DNA from: Dehalococcoidales bacterium
Lineage (GTDB): Bacteria; Chloroflexota; Dehalococcoidia; Dehalococcoidales; Fen-1064
Assembly (NCBI GenBank): GCA_035529395.1
Contig: DATKWT010000105.1
Coordinates: 1-32,269 of the forward strand
Reading direction: 5' to 3'
Length of the DNA: 32,269 nt
Positions 1 to 6,270 of the stretch are shown here, in pieces (positions within the stretch are counted from its first letter, which is position 1; the number at the start of each line of letters is the position of its first letter). The position numbers and the translations under genes were made by a program. The notes below the pieces were generated by a model. That model did no database searches. It saw nothing but the letters and a program-made list of their open reading frames with translations, and had not been told where the DNA came from.

Positions 1-63
1 CCCTTCTGAGGGGGTGCCCCTCAGAAGGGGCCTGTCCTCTGGACTCCCCTTTTTAAGCATCCT
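1..63. repeat. GC-rich palindromic dispersed repeat, copy 1
   Basis: A perfect inverted repeat (arms 1-13 and 17-29, loop GTG) is followed by GGGG...CTGGACTCCCC, a T-run and AAGCATCCTG. The same block recurs at 3275-3328 and 9264-9313. The GGGG/CCCC stem followed by TTTTT resembles an intrinsic terminator reading rightward. The left edge of the window may cut the element. Confidence 0.7.
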
Positions 64-122
64 GCTATACTCTTTAGCCAGATAGCTATGGTGGAAACCA
101 TTCTTTTATAAGGTTCGGCGAG

Positions 123-151
123 TTAACGAAGTGTTAGAGACACTACACTAG
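123..151. repeat. Solo terminus of an inverted-repeat element
   Basis: This stretch ends in CACTACACTAG (141-151). It matches the right end of the element at 3831-3859 with about five differences over 29 bases. It lies two bases from the stop codon of the P-loop kinase gene. No convincing partner end is visible between position 1 and here. Confidence 0.5.
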
Positions 152-153
152 TA

Positions 154-723
154 CTACCTGTCCGCAGCACAAACCTCAGCCAGAAAGACCTCTACTTCCC
201 GCGGGGAGTGCAGCTCATAGACACGCGCGTGGTGTGGTAACCTTTCGAGGTCGGCGCTGAGGCGCGTGTGGTGACGGTGCCATGCAGTTGCCTGGTAGAG
301 GAGAAGCGAGTCCCGACTCAAGAACGACAACCGCCATGATTCGTAGTTGGTACCCCACAGCATCTCCTTGTGCCAGGCACGGGTTACAATCCGCTTCAGG
401 ACACGCCAGAAGGCCACCCGGTAGGACAGGCGCAACCAGACGACGGTATCCGCCTGCGGCAGGGTGAGGTCACGCACCTCGCTATAGTTGCCATCACACA
501 CCCAGCCTTCGTTGTGCTCGTTCAGGACCTTTGAAATATCAGCACGATATTCGTCAAGGGGTTTCATCACCCAGCCCGGCAGCCAGGCAATCGCGTCAAG
601 TTCAATATGGTGAACGCCAAGGCAAACAGCAATACGAGCGGCAACCGTAGTCTTTCCCGAGCCGGTTGGCCCATAGACGACGATGCGGCGTCCGATATCC
701 ACCATGCCGAAAGCATACCCCAT
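154..723 (-). CDS. P-loop kinase-like protein (adenylate kinase / topology-modulation-protein type)
   Basis: A 189-residue protein with a Walker A motif GPTGSGKT at residues 18-25. It is followed by the layout of small adenylate-kinase-like P-loop proteins annotated as topology modulation or FlaR-like: an acidic patch IELDAIAW, then GNYSEVRD and a WLRLSYRVAFWRVLKR segment. Proteins of this group bind ATP, but their substrates are mostly unknown, so no function is assigned. The start is uncertain: the ATG at 705 (M7) gives a start closer to the P-loop, and neither ATG has a strong Shine-Dalgarno sequence. It is convergent with nothing on its left; a repeat end abuts its stop codon. It is divergent from the APH-like gene at 898, with about 175 bases between them. 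Confidence 0.75.
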   Translation of the reverse strand: MGYAFGMVDIGRRIVVYGPTGSGKTTVAARIAVCLGVHHIELDAIAWLPGWVMKPLDEYRADISKVLNEHNEGWVCDGNYSEVRDLTLPQADTVVWLRLSYRVAFWRVLKRIVTRAWHKEMLWGTNYESWRLSFLSRDSLLLYQATAWHRHHTRLSADLERLPHHARVYELHSPREVEVFLAEVCAADR

Positions 724-839
724 CGCCGAGGTGCTATCAAGCTGCCGGAGTATTGTCCCCGGTTCCTGCCTCTGCTATGCTTGACAAGAATGAGGAAGTT
801 CGGGATGCCTCATCGTGAGTTGAAACAGGAAATCCCAAG

Positions 840-845
840 TATAAT
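840..845 (+). promoter_or_regulatory. Candidate -10 box for the APH-like kinase
   Basis: A consensus TATAAT lies about 50 bases before the chosen start at 898. The upstream TTGAAA (820-825) is only 14 bases away, so the -35 is weak or badly spaced. A TTGACA at 781-786 has no matching -10 at normal spacing. Confidence 0.35.
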
Positions 846-897
846 GCTGCTGGCATTCATTCACGGTCCGGGTTAAATGACCGGAGGGGAAGAGGCG

Positions 898-1692
898 ATG
901 GACAAGGGAGAGATGTTGGCCCGCGGGCGTACGGCCGAGGTATTTGCCTGGAAGGATAACCAGGTGCTGAAACTGTTTTTAGAGGACTGGCCTGTCGACT
1001 CGGTGGAACATGAAGCACAGGTGACCGGTGCAGTCCACAAAGCGGGACTACCTGCGCCCGCGGTGGAGGGGACAGTGGAGGTAGAAGGGAGGTTGGGAAT
1101 CGTACTTGAACGGGTGGATGGACCCTCGATGCTGCAGGTGCTAACATCCAAACCGTGGAGAATCGGTAAATTAGCCCGTACATTAGCCGAACTACATGCG
1201 GCGATACATTCGTGCGAGATGCCAGAGCTTCCTTCACTAAGAGAGGAATTGGGAAGAGGTATCCGGGAGGTGGAGCTACCAGAGGAAACGAAGGAGGCAG
1301 TGCTAAGGCATCTCGAGCAACTGCCTGACGGCAACATAATATGCCACTTTGACTTTCACCCGGATAACATCCTGATGTCGTCACGCGGACCAGTGGTGAT
1401 AGACTGGTCCAACCCAAGACGAGGCGACCCACTGGCGGATGTTGCCTCGTGCTCACTGCTCCTGCGTTTGGCCCCTTTACCGCAATTCATGGCCGGACAA
1501 TGGCTGATAAACTTGCTCCGTGCCCGGCTTCACTCAATCTACTTGAAGAGGTATCTGCAGTTGCGACCAGCTTCTCGTGAGCAAATAGCGGCATGGGAAC
1601 TACCACTGGTTACGTCGCGGTTACTCGACAACATTCCAGAAGAGAAAGCCCTGCTGCTGGCGTTTATAGAAAAGACCCTCTCGTCCCAATGA
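898..1692 (+). CDS. Aminoglycoside phosphotransferase-family (APH/choline kinase-like) protein
   Basis: A 264-residue protein-kinase-like phosphotransferase. The diagnostic elements are an ATP-site lysine region (QVLKLF, about residue 25), the catalytic loop HFDFHPDNIL (residues 150-159, catalytic Asp152, Asn157) and the metal-binding IDW with Asp169, followed by RRGDPLADVA. This is the APH Pfam family, whose members phosphorylate small hydroxyl or amino substrates. The substrate cannot be read from sequence, and a resistance role should not be assumed. I prefer the ATG at 898 over the in-frame ATG at 877 because GGAGGGG at 883-889 sits eight bases ahead of it. The gene appears monocistronic; the MFS gene starts 137 bases downstream. 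Confidence 0.85.
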   Translation: MDKGEMLARGRTAEVFAWKDNQVLKLFLEDWPVDSVEHEAQVTGAVHKAGLPAPAVEGTVEVEGRLGIVLERVDGPSMLQVLTSKPWRIGKLARTLAELHAAIHSCEMPELPSLREELGRGIREVELPEETKEAVLRHLEQLPDGNIICHFDFHPDNILMSSRGPVVIDWSNPRRGDPLADVASCSLLLRLAPLPQFMAGQWLINLLRARLHSIYLKRYLQLRPASREQIAAWELPLVTSRLLDNIPEEKALLLAFIEKTLSSQ

Positions 1693-1829
1693 TCAGGAAA
1701 TTGCCCGTTACTTGTCAATATGGGATGATTACCTTGCATCTTGAGGCTGGTGGAGTGTAATTTGTGACTAAGATAAAAGGATGAAAGTACTACCGCAATG
1801 TACATTGGTGCATTGCTTGACCCGATAGT

Positions 1830-3116
1830 ATGGAAAACCGGAAAGAAGAACCTTTCGATACCACCACGGGTCCGGGGGCGTTTGCGGGGATCGACTATGT
1901 CAAAATCACCGTCTTCGGCTTTGCCCTGACCGCCCTCTGGTCGAGCCTGCACACCATCGTCCTGCCGCTGCGGCTCCTGGACTTCGTCCCCGAGGCGTCG
2001 AAGAACACCTACCTGGGGTACCTCACCTTCGCCGGCCTGGTGCTGGCGATGCTGGTACAGCCGATAATCGGTGCACGCAGTGACCGCTCCGGCTTCAGAT
2101 GGGGCCGCCGCAAGCCATACATCCTGGTCGGCGCGGTGGCGACACTGCTCCTGCTCCCTGGAATCGGCCTCTGGTCGAGCTACGCCCTCATCTTCGTCTT
2201 CTATTGCCTCTTACAGGTGGCTACCAATACCGCCCAGGGCCCGTACCAGGGCTTCATCCCCGACCTCGTCCCGACAAATAAGCGGGGGCGGGCGTCCGGG
2301 GTGAAGAGCCTGCTCGAGGTACTGGGTGGTGCAGCCCTGGTGCTCCTGTCCGGCAGTTTCATGGACCGCTACTCACCGGGAGACCAGGCCTACTGGCTCT
2401 GGCTGACATTGGGCGTGCTCGGCGCCGTGCTCCTGGTGGCAACCCTGGTCACACTGCTGGCCGTCCGGGAACGCCCGGGAACCAGCGCACCCCGAACACC
2501 ACTGCTGCCAGGCCTGGTCAGGAGCTTCCGGATTAACGTTAAACAGGAGCCGGACTTCGCCTGGTTTCTGGTATCTCGCGGGGTGATGACTATACCGGGC
2601 GTAATCCTGCAGACCTTCGCCCTGTACTACCTCGCCGACGTCATTGGTGTGGACAACCCGGCCGCTGCTGCCGCCAACCTCCTGATTGCCGTAGGAGTCG
2701 GCCTCGTGGTCACTGTTTACCTTACCGGACGACTTTCGGACAGGGTAGGACGCAGACCAATAGTGGTCGCCAGTGGGCTTCTCGGTGCCGTGGGGGTAAT
2801 TCTGCTGTACTTCTCCCACGACCTCACGACAGTCCTTGCCTCCGGCGCCGTCATCGGGCTGGCCAACGGTGCTCTTCTGAGTGCCGCCTGGGCCCTGGCT
2901 GCCGACCTCGCCCCCAGAGATGCCGGGGCAAGATACCTGGGTCTGACCAACCTCGCACTGGCCGCCGGCTCCGCCCTGGCCCGTCTTATCGGCCCGGTTA
3001 TCGACTTCTTCAACAGATACGGGGAGAACCTGGGTTATTCCGTGATGCTGCTGGTGTGCCTGGTGTGCTTTATTGCCGGCTCACTCTTGGTGCTGAAGGT
3101 GAAACGAGTTCGGTAG
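1830..3116 (+). CDS. Major facilitator superfamily transporter
   Basis: A 428-residue polytopic membrane protein with about twelve hydrophobic segments. The MFS motif A appears twice, as GARSDRSGFRWGRRKPYI (residues 81-98) and GRLSDRVGRRP (300-310). This is the two-fold repeat expected of a 12-TM symporter or exporter. The long loop after the first copy resembles the GPH/SLC45 sugar-transporter branch, but the substrate is unknown. No Shine-Dalgarno precedes the ATG at 1830. A 15-codon reading frame at 1781-1828 (AAAAGG directly before its ATG, TAG one base before this ATG) could couple translation, but this is weak. A GC-rich tandem repeat begins one base after the stop codon. Confidence 0.9.
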   Translation: MENRKEEPFDTTTGPGAFAGIDYVKITVFGFALTALWSSLHTIVLPLRLLDFVPEASKNTYLGYLTFAGLVLAMLVQPIIGARSDRSGFRWGRRKPYILVGAVATLLLLPGIGLWSSYALIFVFYCLLQVATNTAQGPYQGFIPDLVPTNKRGRASGVKSLLEVLGGAALVLLSGSFMDRYSPGDQAYWLWLTLGVLGAVLLVATLVTLLAVRERPGTSAPRTPLLPGLVRSFRINVKQEPDFAWFLVSRGVMTIPGVILQTFALYYLADVIGVDNPAAAAANLLIAVGVGLVVTVYLTGRLSDRVGRRPIVVASGLLGAVGVILLYFSHDLTTVLASGAVIGLANGALLSAAWALAADLAPRDAGARYLGLTNLALAAGSALARLIGPVIDFFNRYGENLGYSVMLLVCLVCFIAGSLLVLKVKRVR

Positions 3117-3214
3117 GAGCGCCTCTCAGAAGAGGCGAGCGCCTCTCAGAAGGGGCGGGGCCTCTAAGAAGAGGCGAGCGCCTCTCAGAAGGGGCGGGGC
3201 CTCTAAGAAGAGGC
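3117..3214. repeat. Tandem GC-rich repeat, 39-bp units
   Basis: There is one short unit (3117-3136) and two identical 39-bp units (3137-3175, 3176-3214). Each contains palindromes such as CGCCTCT-CAGA-AGAGGCG (3120-3137), so the transcript would fold into serial hairpins directly after the MFS stop codon. No T-run follows. There are no spacers of CRISPR type. A partial unit recurs at 3275-3303. Confidence 0.85.
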
Positions 3215-3274
3215 GGTGCCCCCCTAGCAGGGTGATGAAAAACCCTTTCGACCATCCCCCGTGCGGCTCAGATG

Positions 3275-3328
3275 GAGCGCCTCTCAGAAGGGGCGGGGCC
3301 TCTCTGGACTCCCTTTTTCAGCAGACTG
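3275..3328. repeat. GC-rich palindromic dispersed repeat, copy 2
   Basis: 29 bases identical to the tandem unit (3275-3303) run into CTGGACTCCC, a T-run and CAGCAGACTG. This is the same 3' block as in copies 1 and 3. It ends exactly where the inverted-repeat terminus CTAGTGTAGTGTCT begins (3329). Confidence 0.7.
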
Positions 3329-3727
3329 CTAGTGTAGTGTCTTACAAATGCCTTTACAGTCTCTGTCATTCTAGACTCGACCCGGAATACGTGTTTGCCC
3401 CCTGGATTCCAGCCTGCGCTGGAATGACATCAAGCACAACCTTGTCATTCTGAGGAGCGCCAGCCTTTCATGTCATTGCGAGCCGGAACTCTGAGCAGAG
3501 CGAGGAGACACCGAAGCAATCTATAAACGGTAGTAAGTATCAGGTTACCCCATCCCCCTGTATCCCCCTTCCCCAAATGGGGAAGGGGGAATATTTACTT
3601 AAACGGGGCAAAGCCCCTATTCAATCCCTTTGTACTCAACGGCAACTGTCATTCTGAGTGAGGCTCCGGGTAGAACGAGGAACCCCCTAAGAATCTCGCG
3701 GCACAAAGCCCGGATTCTGTGCCGCCA
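3329..3727. repeat. Gene-free mosaic of short intergenic repeats
   Basis: I see no gene here. The region starts with an element end, CTAGTGTAGTGTCT (3329-3342). It then holds a hairpin ATTCCAGC-CTGC-GCTGGAAT (3406-3425) framed by GTCATTC (3365) and GAATGAC (3422-3428). GTCATTCTGAGGAGCG follows at 3444, then GTCATTGCGAG (3472) paired with GAAGCAATCT (3513-3522). A 12-bp-arm palindrome CCCCCTTCCCCA/TGGGGAAGGGGG lies at 3564-3589 and GGGGC-AAA-GCCCC at 3605-3617. A further GTCATTCTGAGTGAG unit lies at 3648. These are REP-like non-coding repeats common in Dehalococcoidia-type intergenic DNA. Confidence 0.7.
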
Positions 3728-3859
3728 CTAGCGTAGTATTTCGTAAATATCGTTATTTGTATGACGATGCTGATTCCAAACCCTTAAAAAGGACGGCTTG
3801 ACTGAAACCTACTTTCGCAGTCTCAGCAAACTAACGAACTGTTGGAAGCACTACACTAG
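3728..3859. mobile_element. MITE-like 132-bp element with terminal inverted repeats
   Basis: The 28-base ends (3728-3755 and the reverse complement of 3832-3859) match at 20 of 28 positions. Both start with CTAG and the GTAGT core and finish with TCGTTA. There is no coding capacity. The right end overlaps the stop codon of the VTT gene (TAG, complement of 3856-3858). The terminus family also occurs at 141-151 and 3329-3342. No target-site duplication is obvious. It may be part of a larger 3329-3859 element. Confidence 0.5.
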
Positions 3860-4557
3860 CGGCCACGCTTCCAGGTCCATCTCTCAAGTGCCAGCGCCAC
3901 AAGGAGCAGCACCAGCGCGACGGCGCCGCCTGCTGCCCCGATACACATTGCCCTTATGTCCCACTGCTGGCTGACAAGGGCATCCCATCCCCAGAACCCG
4001 ATGTATGCCATGGCAAGATATTGCACGGTTTTCCCCAGCCAGCAGGCAATAAAGAACTTCCAGAACGGGAACCGGAGGTTCCCGGCGACGATGCCGACCA
4101 GGTCGATGGGCAGGGGGGAGGCGGCAAAGACAAAGACCAGCGCTGACCCCCACCTCTGAAGCCAGGCGCCGGCATTTTTATAGGTCCTGTTGTTCTGCCA
4201 GATGCCCCGCCCGCTGTACCCGGCCAGATAGGAGGTCATCTCGCCGATACCGCCGCCCACACCGGCCGCCAGACCGACCAGCAGCGGGTTGAAGGTGGCC
4301 CCCAGCGAGAATAGCGCCACGGCCCCGGGGGAGGGAAGAATGACGGTGGCAGTGGTGACCATGCTGATAAGGAAAGCACCGACGTAACCGAGGCTTTCGA
4401 ACTTCTCGACCTTCTCCGGATTACACTGGAAGAAGACGAAGAGGCCAACCGCAATGGCAAGAACGAAAAGGAGTATCAGCAGGGAAAGGTAGTTCCTTCT
4501 CAGCCAGTTGCCTTGCTGGTCAGGAGTGGACCCATCCCGGGAAGTGGCACCGCTCAT
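3856..4557 (-). CDS. VTT/SNARE-associated (DedA/YqaA-like) membrane protein
   Basis: A 233-residue integral membrane protein with a hydrophobic segment near residues 24-44 and a VTT-type core. The core shows PSPGAVALFSLGATFNP (about 75-91), the glycine-rich GGGIGEMTSYLAGYSGR (101-117) and the re-entrant-like segment ASPLPIDLVGIVAGNLRFPFWKF (about 146-168). Further helices lie at about 170-190 and 203-224. Family members act as lipid scramblases or in membrane homeostasis; the specific role here is unknown. The stop codon lies within the end of an inverted-repeat element, so insertion may have reset the C-terminus (WTWKRGR). Upstream lies the divergent tRNA-Glu. Confidence 0.8.
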   Translation of the reverse strand: MSGATSRDGSTPDQQGNWLRRNYLSLLILLFVLAIAVGLFVFFQCNPEKVEKFESLGYVGAFLISMVTTATVILPSPGAVALFSLGATFNPLLVGLAAGVGGGIGEMTSYLAGYSGRGIWQNNRTYKNAGAWLQRWGSALVFVFAASPLPIDLVGIVAGNLRFPFWKFFIACWLGKTVQYLAMAYIGFWGWDALVSQQWDIRAMCIGAAGGAVALVLLLVALALERWTWKRGR

Positions 4558-4583
4558 ATCAGTCTGCCCCGCACATGCTATCG

Positions 4584-4612
4584 TTGCTGCCTGGCACCGA
4601 TTTTGCTATACT
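4584..4612 (+). promoter_or_regulatory. Promoter of tRNA-Glu
   Basis: TTGCTG (4584-4589) and TATACT (4607-4612) are separated by 17 bases. TG at -15/-14 (TGC-TATACT) makes it an extended -10 promoter. Transcription would begin near 4619, four bases before the tRNA. Confidence 0.65.
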
Positions 4613-4622
4613 TGACTGGTAC

Positions 4623-4698
4623 GCCCCCATCGTCTAGAGGCCTAGGACGACAGCCTTTCAAGCTGTAAACATGGATTCGAATTCCATTGGGGGCACCA
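4623..4698 (+). tRNA. tRNA-Glu (anticodon TTC)
   Basis: The cloverleaf is complete. The acceptor pairs GCCCCCA (4623-4629) with TGGGGGC (4688-4694), followed by discriminator A and an encoded CCA. The anticodon stem ACAGC/GCTGT holds loop CTTTCAA with anticodon TTC at 4657-4659. The T arm is ATGGA-TTCGAAT-TCCAT. Confidence 0.97.
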
Positions 4699-4842
4699 AT
4701 TTCTCTGGTCAATTCTAGCACCTTTCATGGTCTGGTTGACAGTCCTCGCGTCGCTTCGCGCAATCCTTCATTCTCTCTCTTGCGCTGCTCTTAGCTTAAA
4801 CACCCCGCACTTCCTGCCTGCTCGATTCGTGATGAAAGTCGC

Positions 4843-4870
4843 TTACATGTTCTCCTCTTCTGTGTAGAAT
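4843..4870 (+). promoter_or_regulatory. Candidate promoter of the two-helix membrane protein gene
   Basis: TTACAT (4843-4848) and TAGAAT (4865-4870) are separated by 16 bases. They lie just upstream of the strong GGAGGAGG ribosome-binding site. Confidence 0.45.
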
Positions 4871-4898
4871 CAGGTTAAAACAGGCGGGAGGAGGCGAC

Positions 4899-5348
4899 AT
4901 GAACACCAGAATTCGTAACCTGGGCATCATAGCAATGCTGTTTGCGGTGGTATCGCTGGCTATGGGTATCGTATTTGTACAGCAGGGGTTTGCCAAGGAA
5001 GCATTCCTGGTAGATGCCATGGAACAAGAGCAGATTACTGCGACAGGTGTAGAGGGTATTGTCGATAACATGGCAAAAGCCCAGCTAGCCGGAGATACAG
5101 TCCGGGAACACCGGCATGGCATATCCCCTACATATGGAGAGCTTCTTGGAGATGGTGGCCGTTATGACCCGACGAATACCACGCAGCTCAGCTATGCCCA
5201 GGCCCTTAACCTTGAAAACTACCTGTACCTTGCCGTAGCATCCTTTGGTATCTTCACGGTGGTCAAGGTAATTGGCGTCTTTATGATAGTCATGGGCCTT
5301 GCGCTTGGTACTACAGGATACGGCCTGGTTAGCACACCCAGAAAGTAG
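4899..5348 (+). CDS. Unknown membrane protein with N- and C-terminal helices
   Basis: I do not recognise a family. The 149-residue product has a hydrophobic helix at about residues 8-28 (IIAMLFAVVSLAMGIVFV), a hydrophilic middle of about 70 residues (GFAKEAFLVDAMEQEQITA, then HRHGISPTYGELLGDGGRYDP) and a second hydrophobic stretch at about 105-140. The topology suggests a two- to three-pass protein with one extracytoplasmic soluble loop. That loop could bind a ligand or partner, but no cysteine, heme or catalytic motif is visible. GGAGGAGG six bases before the ATG supports the start strongly. It is monocistronic, between tRNA-Glu and a convergent zinc-finger gene. Confidence 0.8.
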   Translation: MNTRIRNLGIIAMLFAVVSLAMGIVFVQQGFAKEAFLVDAMEQEQITATGVEGIVDNMAKAQLAGDTVREHRHGISPTYGELLGDGGRYDPTNTTQLSYAQALNLENYLYLAVASFGIFTVVKVIGVFMIVMGLALGTTGYGLVSTPRK

Positions 5349-5388
5349 CGCCGGGGCAACACCTCAGACCGCCTACTTGAAGAGAACG

Positions 5389-5425
5389 GGGTGACGCCAG
5401 CGTAATGGTCTGTCCGACGTCACCC
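5389..5425. terminator. Inverted repeat between convergent genes
   Basis: GGGTGACG (5389-5396) pairs with CGTCACCC (5418-5425) around a 21-base loop. It lies between the convergent genes ending at 5348 and 5493. It lacks a T-run on either strand, so a terminator role is tentative. Confidence 0.3.
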
Positions 5426-5492
5426 TCCCGGCGTACCTCGAGAAGGTGCAGCAGCGCCTGGTGCCTCATCGCGACCAGTCCACCACACACGC

Positions 5493-5645
5493 CTACTTAC
5501 GCAGGTTCCTGCCACGCTCCGGTATTTCCCTGTCCAACCGGACCATTTCCGGACACCTGCGCTGATGCTCGCGGAGCTCGCTGATGGGAAAGAGCCGCTC
5601 ACAGGCCGGACACCGTATCTTCTTCTCAGGCTTTGTCTCCGCCAT
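5493..5645 (-). CDS. Small C2HC zinc-finger protein coupled to the HIT gene
   Basis: A 50-residue product. It starts MAETKPEKKIRCPAC and carries the spacing C12-x2-C15-x11-H27-x3-C31, with ERLFPISELREHQRR between and after the first pair. The spacing resembles the C2HC finger of the ZC2HC1/zf-C2HC_2 type. Such a domain could bind one zinc and mediate RNA, DNA or protein contact. A basic tail (GRNLRK) follows. Its ATG overlaps the TGA of the HIT gene by one base (TGATG), so it is probably made by translational coupling and in step with that enzyme. It is too short for most ORF thresholds and may be missed by automatic annotation. The function is unknown; the metal site is inferred from residues only. 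Confidence 0.7.
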   Translation of the reverse strand: MAETKPEKKIRCPACERLFPISELREHQRRCPEMVRLDREIPERGRNLRK

Positions 5646-6118
5646 CAGAACCTGTCCTTCAACTGCCGGTAGGTATCCGCCAGTGCCTCGGGTATGACCC
5701 TGGTATCCGCCACCACCGGCATGAAGTTGACATCCCCCTGCCAGCGGGGAACGATATGGGTATGGATATGGTCGGCTATACCGGCACCGGCTACTTTACC
5801 GGTATTGGTCCCTATATTGAAACCGCCGGGACTAAGTGCCTCCCGAAGCACCCGGATACACTGTGTGACAAGCTCGAAGTGCTCGTGGAGCTCTTCGGTC
5901 GTCATCTCCTCCAGACCGGCCACGTGGCGGTAGGGGGCCACCAGGAGGTGCCCCGGATTATACGGATAGGCGTTTAAGATGATGAAGTTCCTTTCCGCCC
6001 GGTGTACGATATAATTAGGCGCATCGGTACTTTCGGCGGGTTTTTCACAAAGAATGCACCCGGCCGGTTTCTCCATCCGAATATACTCCATCCGCCAGGG
6101 GGCCCAGATATGCTCCAT
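5645..6118 (-). CDS. HIT family hydrolase / Ap4A phosphorylase-like protein
   Basis: A 157-residue histidine-triad protein. The triad HIHTHIVPRW lies at residues 117-126 (His117, 119 and 121, the last being the catalytic-type central region). The N-terminus MEHIWAPWRMEYI and the CILC pair (Cys21, Cys24) are typical of the bacterial Ap4A-hydrolase/phosphorylase-like HIT branch, in which the cysteines join histidines in binding zinc. The fold is completed by AYPYNPGHLLVAPYRHV. It probably acts on dinucleoside polyphosphates or nucleoside phosphoramidates in the cytoplasm. GAGGAG precedes the ATG. The downstream small zinc-finger gene overlaps its stop codon by one base. It is divergent from the metallo-hydrolase gene. 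Confidence 0.92.
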   Translation of the reverse strand: MEHIWAPWRMEYIRMEKPAGCILCEKPAESTDAPNYIVHRAERNFIILNAYPYNPGHLLVAPYRHVAGLEEMTTEELHEHFELVTQCIRVLREALSPGGFNIGTNTGKVAGAGIADHIHTHIVPRWQGDVNFMPVVADTRVIPEALADTYRQLKDRF

Positions 6119-6233
6119 AACAATCTCCTCACCGGGTGATTGACCACACCTATTCTAATCGTCCGCCTCCGGCAGGTCAAAGCCATTGTAGCAGAAACCG
6201 TTATGGCAACGCCCGTGTTGCAGCAATGCCCGT

Positions 6234-6261
6234 TGCAGCAACGGGCAGCATCCGCTATAGT
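6234..6261 (+). promoter_or_regulatory. Promoter of the metallo-beta-lactamase-fold gene
   Basis: TTGCAG (6234-6239) and TATAGT (6256-6261) are separated by 16 bases. The predicted start point, about 6268, is only three bases before the ATG at 6271, implying a leaderless or nearly leaderless mRNA. The promoter overlaps a repeated GCCCGTGTTGCAGCAA/GCCCGTTGCAGCAA motif. Confidence 0.5.
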
Positions 6262-6270
6262 GAGACTGGT

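Noticed and set aside
857-1456. 199-residue minus-strand frame
   Set aside because: Antisense to the APH-family gene; its composition is Pro/Ser-rich with no domain signature.
3117-3214. CRISPR array
   Set aside because: Units are directly adjacent, without spacers; only two full copies; no cas genes in the window.
3232-3453. 73-residue plus-strand frame
   Set aside because: Lies inside repeat DNA and ends in REP-like sequence.
6136-6270. N-terminal extension of the MBL-fold protein
   Set aside because: The promoter and the repeat GCCCGT-GTTGCAGCAA lie inside it; the residues do not match the family.
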